A DNA stretch of 45,217 bases from Thermodesulfobacteriota bacterium (GTDB taxonomy: Bacteria; Desulfobacterota; WTBG01; CAIYCZ01; CAIRTM01): assembly GCA_028278025.1 (NCBI GenBank), contig JANQFE010000153.1, positions 1 through 45,217 of the forward strand. The letters run 5' to 3'. The notes under the pieces are model-generated. The model saw only the letters and a list, made by a program, of their open reading frames with translations. It was not told the DNA's origin and did not search any database. This document shows, one piece after another, positions 1 to 7,246 of this stretch. The translations under genes and the position numbers were made by a program. How positions within the stretch are numbered: the first letter of the stretch is position 1; each line of letters starts with the position of its first letter.

Positions 1-19
1 AAGTGGCTCTTTTGGGGTC

Positions 20-41
20 AAAAAAGCCAAAACCGTTTTGG
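20..41 (-). terminator. Intrinsic terminator of the MoaD-like gene
   Basis: On the minus strand a perfect 7-bp stem (CCAAAAC/GTTTTGG, one-base centre as written) is followed by six U residues (A20-A25 on the plus strand). It lies about 60 bases past the stop codon of the minus-strand MoaD-like gene and would end that transcript. Confidence 0.6.
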
Positions 42-100
42 TCTGACCGCCAAATCGGTTTCGTTTGCTGCTTAAAAACCACTTTTTCAGTAACGACTAC

Positions 101-415
101 CTACCGCACCCCACCGCCAACTATTAATCCAAACCAAAATTCATCTCCATCCTTAACAATGGTTTTTACGCCTTTTGGAAAGTCTTGGACCCACTGGATG
201 CGCTTTTTGTTCAGATAAATATTAGGGGTTTTAAACGGCTTGCCGTCCAGGGTCCCTTCAGCGTAGACATGACGGCCAAAACCATCACCATATTTTTCAA
301 TCATAAATTTAAGAAATTCCTCTACGCTCAGACCTTCAGGTATTTCAATGTTCTCACCATCTTTTTTGGTCGCACTGAGAACATTTGTGAAGTATTTGCA
401 GCTTATCCTTGGCAT
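101..415 (-). CDS. MoaD/ThiS-family sulfur-carrier protein
   Basis: A 104-aa protein of the ubiquitin-like beta-grasp type. Family knowledge: MoaD-like proteins carry a C-terminal thiocarboxylate that supplies sulfur to the molybdopterin dithiolene; AOR loci often hold their own copy for the tungsten cofactor. Visible: an early beta strand (ISCKYFTNVLS), a middle helix (VEEFLKFMIEKYG), a late KDGDEFWF turn and a C-terminal GLIVGGGVR. The di-glycine is present but followed by VR, so either the tail is trimmed or the protein is not a standard carrier. I place the start at the ATG at 415 (MPRISCKYF), which has GGAGT upstream; an in-frame ATG at 478 would add residues with no family match. It is divergent from the AOR operon and has its own terminator at 20-41. 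The link to tungsten cofactor is inferred from position. Confidence 0.75.
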   Translation of the reverse strand: MPRISCKYFTNVLSATKKDGENIEIPEGLSVEEFLKFMIEKYGDGFGRHVYAEGTLDGKPFKTPNIYLNKKRIQWVQDFPKGVKTIVKDGDEFWFGLIVGGGVR

Positions 416-547
416 TATTCGTACTCCATTCCAGTTTGCATTGATTACAAATGCTAATAAATAATAGTAATAATCCATATTTTTGTCAATGAAGAATTTC
501 CCATGAGATTCCTAAGAGAATAGTATTTTGGCAGCATAATTATCATG

Positions 548-575
548 TTGACAGCCTGATGAATAATATGATAAT
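548..575 (+). promoter_or_regulatory. Sigma-70-like promoter of the AOR operon
   Basis: TTGACA at 548-553, a 16-bp spacer, then GATAAT at 570-575. Transcription would start near 583, just ahead of the structured leader at 605-727. Confidence 0.5.
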
Positions 576-604
576 AACTAATTTTACTCTATGATCATTA
601 TAAG

Positions 605-680
605 GGCAAATAAGGTTTTCCGAGCCCACATATCTGTGGGCCGAAAAGGTTGAGAAAAGATAATCAGCCTGCCGTATTGC
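605..680 (+). promoter_or_regulatory. Candidate Moco/Tuco-type riboswitch aptamer
   Basis: The leader between the promoter and the ferredoxin-AOR operon contains the strings CCGAGCC and GCCGAAAAGG flanking a perfect hairpin (GCCCACA 624-630, TGTGGGC 635-641). A weak closing helix is possible between GCAAATA (606-612) and TATTGC (675-680). The CCGAGCC...GCCGAAAAG arrangement is, from memory, that of the Moco RNA motif. Its Tuco variants lack one stem and occur upstream of tungsten-cofactor genes and AORs. A terminator (686-727) follows directly, as expected of an expression platform. I have not scored it against the Rfam model, so this is a pattern match plus context. Confidence 0.55.
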
Positions 681-685
681 AAAGG

Positions 686-727
686 AAGCCTGCCGGGGTG
701 TTCTAAACCCTGGCAGGCTTTTTTTTT
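686..727 (+). terminator. Leader terminator upstream of the ferredoxin-AOR operon
   Basis: AAGCCTGCC (686-694) pairs with GGCAGGCTT (712-720), extended by GGG/CCC, and runs into a nine-to-ten-base T tract. It lies 140 bases before the first gene, so it can only be a regulated or attenuating terminator. GCCTGCC also occurs at 667-673, at the 3' edge of the proposed aptamer. GGCAGGC could therefore pair with either copy, giving two exclusive structures. Confidence 0.75.
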
Positions 728-778
728 AGGAATCGTGAAAGGGAATTGAAATGAAAGGAGGTGTTTGATTAATTTGTC

Positions 779-801
779 TTAGTCCCCTTGAGGGTGACTA
801 A
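779..801 (+). other. Short perfect hairpin in the AOR operon leader
   Basis: TTAGTC-CCC-TTGA-GGG-T-GACTAA forms a 9-bp stem with a tetraloop and one bulged T. It lies between the leader terminator and the ribosome binding site (AAAGGAGG near 850). It has no U tract, so it is not a terminator; it could be an RNA-stability or protein-binding element. Confidence 0.35.
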
Positions 802-867
802 AGAGACTAAACCATGTGTTGTCCAATTATCTTTTGTTGACCCGTTTTGAAAGGAGGTTAACTGACC

Positions 868-1368
868 ATGAGTAACGGAAAAGTTTTGGTTTATAACAAT
901 GAAGTATGTGCCGGGTGCAGAAGCTGTGTGGTCGGGTGCTCACTCTACCACGATGGAGAATGCGGCAAAGTCGTATCCAGGATAGCCTGTGTGAGAAATG
1001 AGCGCTTTGGGGAGTCGTTTGTGGTCGGGTGCGATCAGTGTACAGACGCCCCGTGTGCAGCAGTGTGTCCAACAGGCGCGTGCGCCATGGACGGTGAGGC
1101 AGGAATTACAAAGATTGATGCAGAAAAATGCATCGGATGTAAAGAGTGTGCCATGGCCTGTCCTTTTGGCGCGATCAACATGCACTACAAGACCGGAAAA
1201 GCATTCAAGTGTGATCTGTGCGAAGGCAGGGAAGAAGGCCCGGTTTGTGCCGACTGGTGCCCCAGCGGTGCAATTTCCTATCAAAAAACTGATGTTGCCT
1301 TCAAAACTAAACGCAGAGAAAAGCTAACTGAAAGATTAAAAGCTGCTAAAGTTGGAGAGGAGGGATAA
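868..1368 (+). CDS. Ferredoxin-type 4Fe-4S electron-transfer subunit for AOR
   Basis: A 166-aa cytoplasmic iron-sulfur protein of the DmsB/HycB-like type. It has four Cys groups: CAGCRSCVVGC near the N-terminus, CDQCTDAPCAAVCPTGAC, CIGCKECAMACPFGA, and CDLCEG...CADWCPSGA. This is the usual pattern for four [4Fe-4S] clusters. It has no signal peptide. AAGGAGG lies 8-10 bases before the ATG, and the AOR gene starts four bases after its stop. In AOR complexes of anaerobes such subunits carry electrons between the tungsten enzyme and ferredoxin or an NAD-linked partner. That role here is inferred from adjacency and the cluster content. Confidence 0.9.
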   Translation: MSNGKVLVYNNEVCAGCRSCVVGCSLYHDGECGKVVSRIACVRNERFGESFVVGCDQCTDAPCAAVCPTGACAMDGEAGITKIDAEKCIGCKECAMACPFGAINMHYKTGKAFKCDLCEGREEGPVCADWCPSGAISYQKTDVAFKTKRREKLTERLKAAKVGEEG

Positions 1369-1371
1369 GCT

Positions 1372-3336
1372 ATGTACGGATGGGCAGGACAAAGATTACG
1401 TGTTGATCTTTCAACAGGAAAAATAACTAAAGAACCGCTGAGCTATGAATACAGGAAGAAATGGATTGGTGGCCGCGGTTTCAACTCCGATATTATTTAT
1501 AATGAAGTACCGACTACACTTGACCCATATGATCCCAGAGCCAGGGTATGTTTCGGCATGGGGCCTGTCAGCGGAACGGCTGCTCCCTCAACAGGACGTG
1601 TTACGGTTACCTGTAAAAGCCCTCTGACCGGCGGCTTTGGTGACTCCAATATGGGTGGACACTGGGGTGCAGAGGTCAAATATGCAGGCTATGACCAGAT
1701 TGTTGTTCAGGGCCGGGCCAAGCATCCGGTCTATATCTGGATCGATGACGATAAGGTTGAAATCCGCGATGCACGCCATCTGTGGGGCAAGTTCCCTCGC
1801 GAGGCTGACCAGATGATCAAAGAAGAACTCGGAGATGAGGATATTCACATCATGATGATCGGGCCGGCCGGTGAGAATATGGTCAGGTTTGCCTGTACAT
1901 TTAATGATGTATGGCGTGCAGCTGGTCGTACAGGCACCGGCGGTGTCATTGGCTCCAAGAACCTGAAGGCTATTGCTACCCGCGGTTCAGGAACCGTTAA
2001 GATTGCAGAGCCCCAGAAAATGATGCAGGTTTGCAACAGACTGCGCCAGGCATTTAAGAACGATCCGATGAAACTGGGGCTGTATGAGTTTGGAAGCCTG
2101 GTTCTGATCAATGTTGCCAACCGTGACGGATGGCTCCCCTGGAAAAACTTCCAGCATGGCGCAACCCCGCTGGCAAACAACATGTCAGGCGAGGTTCATT
2201 CCCAGACTGTTCTGAAACACCGTGAAGGCTGCTATGCATGTCCTATCTGCTGTGGTCGTTTTACCCAGATCAAGGACGGAAAGTATGCTGGTGAGGAATT
2301 CGGTGGTCCTGAATATGAACACGCAGTTCCCACGGGCCCGCGCCTTGGTATCATTGAAGATGCCAACGACATCTGGCACAATGCCTGCCTGACCAATGAC
2401 TACGGGATGGATGGTATTGAGACAGGCGGTGTTATCGGTACAGCAATGGAATGGTATGAGAAAGGCTTTATTACCACAAAAGAAACCGGCGGGCTGGAGC
2501 TGGAATGGGGCAATGCAGAAGTTGTTGATAAGCTGATCCCCATGATCGGTAAGCGTGAAGGCTTTGGTGCAATCCTGGCTGAAGGCGCCGAACGCGCTGC
2601 CACTAAACTGGGCCTGCCGGAAGAGGCCCGCTACTACACCATTACCACCCGCGGTATGTGTCTGCCGGGTGATGACCCTCGTGGTCTGGGCTTTGGCTAC
2701 GGCCTCTCATTTTCCATGGGTACCCGCGGCGGTTGTGACCATCTGAGATCCCTGTGCTGTCTGGAGCTCTCAGGCGCTCTGTACACAGGACTTAACACCA
2801 AGATTCTGGGTGATGAGCGGGGATCCAAGCCGATCACAACCGCTAACAAACCATACATGGTCTTCTACGAAGAAAACCAGAAAGGTACAACAGACTCTTT
2901 GCAGGTCTGTTGTTTTACCACACACTGGTCATTTGCAGTATTGACCCCCGACCAGGTTGAGTACTTTAACGCAGTAACCGGCTGGAATTTCACGGAAGAA
3001 GATTTCCAGGAAGTGGGTGAGCGTATTGTTAATCTTGAGCGTGCATACTGGAATCGCCTGATGTCAGGCTCCCGGGAAGATACTGTTCCTGAGCGTTTCA
3101 CCACAGAGCCGATGCCTCAGGGTGTTGACTACCAGACCAATGTCGGCACGGTATTTCCGCTGACAGGCATGCTGCAGAAGTATTATAAATATCGTGACTG
3201 GGATCCCAAAACAGGCTTTCCCACCGAACGCAAGCTGAAACAGCTCGGACTTGATTATGTTGCTAAAGACCTCGCCCCGCTACGGAAAAAATATCTCTCT
3301 GAAGCTGAAAAGAAGAGAAAGAAATATTATTATTAA
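1372..3336 (+). CDS. aor: Tungsten-dependent aldehyde:ferredoxin oxidoreductase
   Basis: A 654-aa protein, close to the usual 600-650 aa. The family oxidises aldehydes to acids (or reduces acids) at a tungsto-bispterin site and passes electrons through a nearby [4Fe-4S] cluster. Visible signatures are the N-terminal MYGWAGQRLRVDLSTGKI and WIGGRGF, the cofactor-binding GRTGTGGVIGSKNLKAI, the cluster cysteines C287, C290 and C294 (CYACPICC), the pterin motif GDDPRG at 433-438, and the fourth cluster Cys in DSLQVCCF (C513 or C514). The C-terminus is basic (KKRKKYYY). The genes for the ferredoxin and the 80-aa protein flank it in one operon. BamB of class II benzoyl-CoA reductase belongs to the same superfamily, but its BamC-I partners are not in view. 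The true substrate is unknown. Confidence 0.93.
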   Translation: MYGWAGQRLRVDLSTGKITKEPLSYEYRKKWIGGRGFNSDIIYNEVPTTLDPYDPRARVCFGMGPVSGTAAPSTGRVTVTCKSPLTGGFGDSNMGGHWGAEVKYAGYDQIVVQGRAKHPVYIWIDDDKVEIRDARHLWGKFPREADQMIKEELGDEDIHIMMIGPAGENMVRFACTFNDVWRAAGRTGTGGVIGSKNLKAIATRGSGTVKIAEPQKMMQVCNRLRQAFKNDPMKLGLYEFGSLVLINVANRDGWLPWKNFQHGATPLANNMSGEVHSQTVLKHREGCYACPICCGRFTQIKDGKYAGEEFGGPEYEHAVPTGPRLGIIEDANDIWHNACLTNDYGMDGIETGGVIGTAMEWYEKGFITTKETGGLELEWGNAEVVDKLIPMIGKREGFGAILAEGAERAATKLGLPEEARYYTITTRGMCLPGDDPRGLGFGYGLSFSMGTRGGCDHLRSLCCLELSGALYTGLNTKILGDERGSKPITTANKPYMVFYEENQKGTTDSLQVCCFTTHWSFAVLTPDQVEYFNAVTGWNFTEEDFQEVGERIVNLERAYWNRLMSGSREDTVPERFTTEPMPQGVDYQTNVGTVFPLTGMLQKYYKYRDWDPKTGFPTERKLKQLGLDYVAKDLAPLRKKYLSEAEKKRKKYYY

Positions 3337-3371
3337 TCCCGGGATATTAGCTCTGAAAGGAGGTCAATAGT

Positions 3372-3614
3372 ATGGCTGTTTTAACAAAAGCAGAGGCCAA
3401 GAAGTTGGTGGAAATGGATGATAAGATGATCGATGTGCTTGATGTTTTGAAAAATCGGCGGGTTTTAGATGCCAAAACCCACAGGAAAATCCTGCTTGAA
3501 GGCTATTCCAAGCTGGTTGAATACCTGCAGCAGAAAAAACTTATCAATGCTGCTGAATCCAAACAGGCAATTAAGCTCGGTTTTGATTATCTGCTTCCCA
3601 AATTGGCCAAGTAA
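3372..3614 (+). CDS. Small helical protein of the AOR operon, unknown function
   Basis: An 80-aa, lysine- and leucine-rich, probably all-helical protein with no Cys, no membrane segment and no signal peptide. It has a strong AAAGGAGG site 8 bases before its ATG, lies 35 bases after AOR and is followed by a clear terminator, so it is the last gene of the operon. I do not recognise the family. Its position suggests a role tied to AOR, for example cofactor insertion, an assembly chaperone or a small subunit, but nothing in the sequence proves this. Confidence 0.75.
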   Translation: MAVLTKAEAKKLVEMDDKMIDVLDVLKNRRVLDAKTHRKILLEGYSKLVEYLQQKKLINAAESKQAIKLGFDYLLPKLAK

Positions 3615-3624
3615 TTGCAACTGT

Positions 3625-3668
3625 ACTGGCCTGGTGCTCTTTTTTAAGGGTGCCGGGCCAGTTTTTTT
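3625..3668 (+). terminator. Intrinsic terminator of the AOR operon
   Basis: ACTGGCC (3625-3631) pairs with GGCCAGT (3656-3662), extended by GG/CC pairs, and is followed by seven T. It lies 10 bases after the stop of the 80-aa gene. Confidence 0.85.
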
Positions 3669-4055
3669 GCATTCATCGTATTTCTTCAAAAAAAGAGAGA
3701 TGTTTTAAAACATACCGGGTTTTGCATCCCCCCTGGGTATTACGTGTTCATATCAAGAATCATTCAGATTTTTTTTAGCATACAGTGCTTGAGCGGTTGT
3801 AATGCTCCCTACATACCTATACCGCGAGCTGCCCTGTAAGATTTATATTGCATTATAAAAAGAAATAGCATAGGTAATACTCACATACGATTTGGTGCAG
3901 GTAAACACAAACTATCTAAATTAGGCTTGAATAATATTGTTCATATTACATGACAGCAATTTTTTTATACGCTCTAATTGCAATATAATAAGAGAAGCTG
4001 CGCATGAAAGTTACATATATAGCCCCCCCTGAAATGTGATTTTGTTTCCGAAGGG
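3669..4055. other. Intergenic region without a recognisable gene
   Basis: AT-rich. It contains an imperfect hairpin near 3710-3741 (ATACCGGG with CCCTGGGTAT, no U tract) and a TATAAT at about 3984 without a convincing -35 box. I see no tRNA or conserved small ORF. Confidence 0.5.
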
Positions 4056-4442
4056 ATGCTGAGAATTGACAGAATTGGAACCGGTATGGGCATTATTATT
4101 TACAATAGTAGCAAAAAGACAGCTGCAGGAATACATGTGTTGCGGGCCAAAGCCCCTAATATCAACAATACAAACCCCGTGTATTATGCCGATACAGTAA
4201 TTCCCTATGTAATGAATTATTTCAAAGAAAAAGGTACTTCACCACCATTCTCTGTTGCCATTGCAGGTGGTGCTGCCTTGCTGGACACACCTCAAGCTGA
4301 GGATACAGGGTTTGAGCTTTGCAAGGCAGTTAAGGAATTATTGGCAAAAGAAAACCTTACGATCAAAATTGAACAAACCGGTGGTTCACAAATACGATCT
4401 ATGCTGCTTAATGTAGATGCAGGCAAAATTAAAGTAGTATAG
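4056..4442 (+). CDS. CheD-like protein lacking the catalytic cysteine
   Basis: A 128-aa protein with the CheD fold pattern: GIIIYNS, then AAGIHVLRA, YADTVIPYVMNYFKEKG, AIAGGAALL and a late EQTGGSQIRSMLLNVDAGKIKVV. CheD deamidates glutamines of chemoreceptors with a Cys-His-Thr triad; the Cys lies in a GSCVG motif. Here that place reads GTGMG, so the nucleophile is absent, while the His in AAGIH is kept. The protein is therefore probably not a deamidase; it may bind a partner such as CheC, a chemoreceptor or the adjacent HDOD protein. GAAGGG lies just before the ATG. The N-terminus is shorter than in typical CheD. The HDOD gene starts 27 bases downstream, suggesting co-transcription. Confidence 0.7.
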   Translation: MLRIDRIGTGMGIIIYNSSKKTAAGIHVLRAKAPNINNTNPVYYADTVIPYVMNYFKEKGTSPPFSVAIAGGAALLDTPQAEDTGFELCKAVKELLAKENLTIKIEQTGGSQIRSMLLNVDAGKIKVV

Positions 4443-4469
4443 ATGTTTTTCAGGTAACTACTACTATTC

Positions 4470-5492
4470 ATGAAAGTAGCGTGTCCCCACTGCCATAAAG
4501 TATATGATATTGCTGAAGAACGTTTGCAGCAGCAGTGCATTCCTATAGTGTTTCCCTGCCCGGCCTGTAAGGGCAAAATCGAACTTGACGGGCATGTGTC
4601 AGCAAAAGCACCTGAAGCAGCTGGTGATCAGCCGTCAACTACCGGCCTGCCATCCGGGGAGGTTTTGAAAAAAAGTATTCTTAAGAACCTGCAGGAACTG
4701 CCGCCGATGCCCCAGGTGGCTCAAAAAGCCCGTCAGCTTACCTCAGATGAAAAGTCCAGCTTCACCGATCTTGCAAAAATAATAGAAACAGACCAGGCAA
4801 TTGCCGCACGAGTATTGAAACTTTCAAATTCCCCCTATTATGGTGTTGCCGGATTCGTTACATCAATTCAGCATGCATCCGTTGTCCTCGGCATCAAAAC
4901 CTTGAATGAGCTGTTAACGCTGGCTTGTGCATCAAGTCTTTTGGGTTCGCAGCTAAAAGGGTATGGATTGGATTCCGGCGATCTCTGGAAACACTCTCTG
5001 GCAGCTGCAGCATGTGCCCGTTCCCTTGCAAAAAAGAAAAATCCAGGACTTGCAGATGATGCGTTTTCCGCCGGGCTGATCCATGATTGCGGCAAACTTA
5101 TTCTGGCGCCCTATATTGAAGAACGCAAAACCCAGTTTGATGACTTTATGAAGGATGGACAACAGTCATTTCTGGCAGCGGAAAAGAGTATTCTTGGCTT
5201 TGACCATGCGCAGATTGCAGCTGCGGTGTGTGAAAAATGGCAGATCCCCAAAAAACTCATTCTTGCCATCCAGTATCACCATAAGCCCTCAGGATTACAG
5301 TATAATGAACTGGCCCATATTGTACACACGGCCGATGCTATCGCCCTGATGAGCGGCATAGGGACCGGGGTAGACGGCATGATGTATCAAATTGACAAAA
5401 AAGCCATGGAGTTTTTAGAATTGTCTACTGATATGATAAGCATGCTCATGGCTGAAGCAACAGAATATATTGAAAAAACAATAACGGCCTGA
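4470..5492 (+). CDS. HDOD-domain signalling protein with N-terminal zinc ribbon
   Basis: 340 aa. Residues 1-40 form an MJ0042-type zinc ribbon (C5, C8, C30, C33). A variable linker follows, then an HDOD domain from about 65 to 275 beginning LQELPPMPQVAQKARQL. It holds the conserved LKLSNSPYYG and SIQHASVVLGIKTL strings and a GLIHDCGKLIL motif that keeps an HD pair. HDOD proteins are regulatory relatives of HD phosphohydrolases, used in chemotaxis, motility and c-di-GMP signalling. Most lack full catalytic residues, and hydrolytic activity cannot be assumed. There is no membrane segment. Together with the CheD-like gene before it, it forms a small two-gene signalling unit. Confidence 0.88.
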   Translation: MKVACPHCHKVYDIAEERLQQQCIPIVFPCPACKGKIELDGHVSAKAPEAAGDQPSTTGLPSGEVLKKSILKNLQELPPMPQVAQKARQLTSDEKSSFTDLAKIIETDQAIAARVLKLSNSPYYGVAGFVTSIQHASVVLGIKTLNELLTLACASSLLGSQLKGYGLDSGDLWKHSLAAAACARSLAKKKNPGLADDAFSAGLIHDCGKLILAPYIEERKTQFDDFMKDGQQSFLAAEKSILGFDHAQIAAAVCEKWQIPKKLILAIQYHHKPSGLQYNELAHIVHTADAIALMSGIGTGVDGMMYQIDKKAMEFLELSTDMISMLMAEATEYIEKTITA

Positions 5493-5565
5493 TATAGTCT
5501 TCATAGAGATAACCGGAATAATTTATGTGCAAACAATAAAAAAAACTGTATGATGTGCTTGCCAG

Positions 5566-5596
5566 AAAGGCTGTACCGCACAGGTTCAGCTTTTTT
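5566..5596 (+). terminator. Intrinsic terminator after the HDOD gene
   Basis: GCTGTACC (5570-5577) pairs with GGTTCAGC (5583-5590) with one T-T mismatch, and six T follow. It lies about 75 bases after the HDOD stop codon. Confidence 0.6.
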
Positions 5597-5647
5597 ATTG
5601 ATTAAGGATACCTTGGCCGTAGCCATAACGTGTAACATTACTTTCAA

Positions 5648-5835
5648 GAGCATTTTGAAAAAAGCATAGCCTCACCGTTGAGGCAGCAAAGGCTGATGCG
5701 GTTGACCGCCTGCGGCTATGTGCTCGCTGCGATATTCAGAAGTTACTATATAGTCCATCACTCGCACCGCCGCCGCTGTTCTTACCACAACAGTCTTTGC
5801 AGTGCTCGAGGCTATAGAAAAAAGGGAAATGCTTT
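5648..5835. repeat. Structured repeat, family copy 1 (type A)
   Basis: A 188-bp element similar along its length to 18555-18730. Its ends are inverted (GAGCATTT at the left, AAATGCTT at the right). Inside are a small hairpin (GCCTCACCGTTGAGGC, 5669-5684) and a longer stem between GCAAAGGCTGATGCGGT and ACCACAACAGTCTTTGC. The centre carries TATGTGCTCGCTG, shared by all four family members. It contains no transposase and no credible ORF. It ends 18 bases before the acyl-CoA dehydrogenase start codon. Confidence 0.8.
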
Positions 5836-5852
5836 AGTAGAATATATAAAAT

Positions 5853-6992
5853 ATGGATTTCAAGCTCACAAAACAACAAAAGCTTACCAGGAACATTGCC
5901 CGCGATTTTGCACGACATGAACTGGAGCCGTTTGCCCAGGAGTGGGATGAAAAGATGGAGTTTCCCCGGGAGGCCATCGCCAAAATGCGCTCGCTGGGCT
6001 TTATGGGAATCTGCATCCCCCAGGAATATGGTGGGTGCGGGCTTGACACTGTCTGCTATGTGCTCACTATTGAGGAGCTTGCCAAAGCCTGTGCCTCAAC
6101 GGCAATTATAGTTGGTGTTCATAATTCAATGGGGGCCTATCCCATTTATCTGTTGGGAACAGACGCCCAAAAGAAAAAATACCTGTCTGGTCTGGCAGCC
6201 GGAAAAAAACTGGGGGCCTTTGCCCTTACCGAACCAAATGCCGGTTCTGATCCTGTCTCAATGGAAACAACCGCAGAGCAGCAGGGCAAAAGTTATATAT
6301 TAAACGGCACTAAAACGTTTATCACAAACGGAGGAACATCAGATATTGTTATAGTCATGGCATATACCGACAGATCAAAGCGCGGGAAGGGCATTACGGC
6401 TTTTATTGTTGAAAAAAAGTTTAAGGGTTTTACTGCTGGTCCCAAAGAGAATAAACTCGGCATTCGTGCATCTGATACGTGTGAGCTTATTTTTGAAAAT
6501 TGTCCGGTGCCGGCCACTAATGTGTTGGGCCCTTTTGGCGGAGGACTAAATGCAGCTCTGGAAGCATTGAATCTTGGCAGGGTCGGTGTTGCAGCACAGG
6601 CCCTGGGGGTAGCGCGCCGTGCCATGGAAGCATGCGTTACATACAGTAGAGAAAGGAAACAGTTTGGAAGACCTATAGCAGATTTCCAGGCCATCCAGTG
6701 GGCAATTGCCGACATGGCTACAGAAATTGAGGCTGCCCGCGGGCTTATTTTTAAGGCTGCAACCTTAAAAGACCAGGGTGCATCTTTTGCAACCGAGGGG
6801 GCCATGGCAAAACTGTATGCCTCAGAGGTTGCAATGCGTACTGCAACCAAAGCTGTTCAGATCCATGGCGGTTATGGCTGCATGAAAGATTATGCTGTAG
6901 AACGCTGTTTCAGGGATGCAAAAGTGATTGAAATTTACGAGGGCACCTCTGAGATTCAGCGGCTGATTATTGCCCGCGATGTTATGCGATAA
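5853..6992 (+). CDS. Acyl-CoA dehydrogenase
   Basis: A 379-aa flavoprotein, the usual length for short/medium-chain acyl-CoA dehydrogenases that oxidise acyl-CoA to 2-enoyl-CoA, or in anaerobes may reduce it, with Etf as partner. The first signature is ALTEPNAGSD; the second is QIHGGYGCMKDYAVERCFRD near the C-terminus. The catalytic base is Glu363 in IYEGTSEIQR. The start MDFKLTKQQK matches family N-termini, yet no Shine-Dalgarno sequence precedes it, and repeat copy 1 ends 18 bases upstream. EtfB and ferredoxin-EtfA follow after repeat copy 3. The trio suggests fatty-acid, amino-acid or aromatic acyl-CoA metabolism with electron bifurcation or confurcation. The acyl substrate cannot be read from the sequence. 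Confidence 0.93.
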   Translation: MDFKLTKQQKLTRNIARDFARHELEPFAQEWDEKMEFPREAIAKMRSLGFMGICIPQEYGGCGLDTVCYVLTIEELAKACASTAIIVGVHNSMGAYPIYLLGTDAQKKKYLSGLAAGKKLGAFALTEPNAGSDPVSMETTAEQQGKSYILNGTKTFITNGGTSDIVIVMAYTDRSKRGKGITAFIVEKKFKGFTAGPKENKLGIRASDTCELIFENCPVPATNVLGPFGGGLNAALEALNLGRVGVAAQALGVARRAMEACVTYSRERKQFGRPIADFQAIQWAIADMATEIEAARGLIFKAATLKDQGASFATEGAMAKLYASEVAMRTATKAVQIHGGYGCMKDYAVERCFRDAKVIEIYEGTSEIQRLIIARDVMR

Positions 6993-7015
6993 AGCGATTT
7001 TTTACAGAAAGTGCA

Positions 7016-7203
7016 TAGTACAGCGTGACACTTAAATTTGTTGGTATGCTTTAGCGAGAGTTTTTGGTTTTGATTGCTGCGGGCTAAGTGCTCGCTGGAA
7101 TGACCGTCTTGATAGAATAGGCAATTGCTCGCACCGTCCTTGCTGCTCAAAAACAAAGACCCCCACCGATGAACTGACAAATTAAAGTGTCATGAACTAC
7201 TAG
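7016..7203. repeat. Structured repeat, family copy 3 (type B)
   Basis: A 188-bp element related to 44938-45124. The terminal inverted repeats share TGACACTT and AATTTGT, followed by a long imperfect stem between 7060-7083 and 7138-7160. Its centre, GGGCTAAGTGCTCGCTGGAA, carries the family core also present in the type A copies. TA dinucleotides flank both ends. It occupies the acyl-CoA dehydrogenase-EtfB intergenic space and has no coding capacity of its own. Confidence 0.78.
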
Positions 7204-7246
7204 TAACAGAAACCAAAACAGTTAAACATACAAGGTAAAGAGCTTC

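Noticed and set aside
3..218. Plus-strand open frame at the window start
   Set aside because: It overlaps the MoaD-like gene and its terminator on the other strand and has no ribosome site or family pattern.
754..780. Short leader peptide after an AAAGGAGG-like site at about 754
   Set aside because: The only frame is five codons from a TTG and shows no regulatory codon pattern.
1372..3336. BamB subunit of class II benzoyl-CoA reductase
   Set aside because: BamB belongs to the same superfamily, but the bamC-I and other bam genes are absent. The single ferredoxin partner fits an ordinary AOR better.
5678..5920. 80-aa frame across repeat copy 1 and the acyl-CoA dehydrogenase start
   Set aside because: Not conserved as a frame in copy 2, and it overlaps a certain gene.
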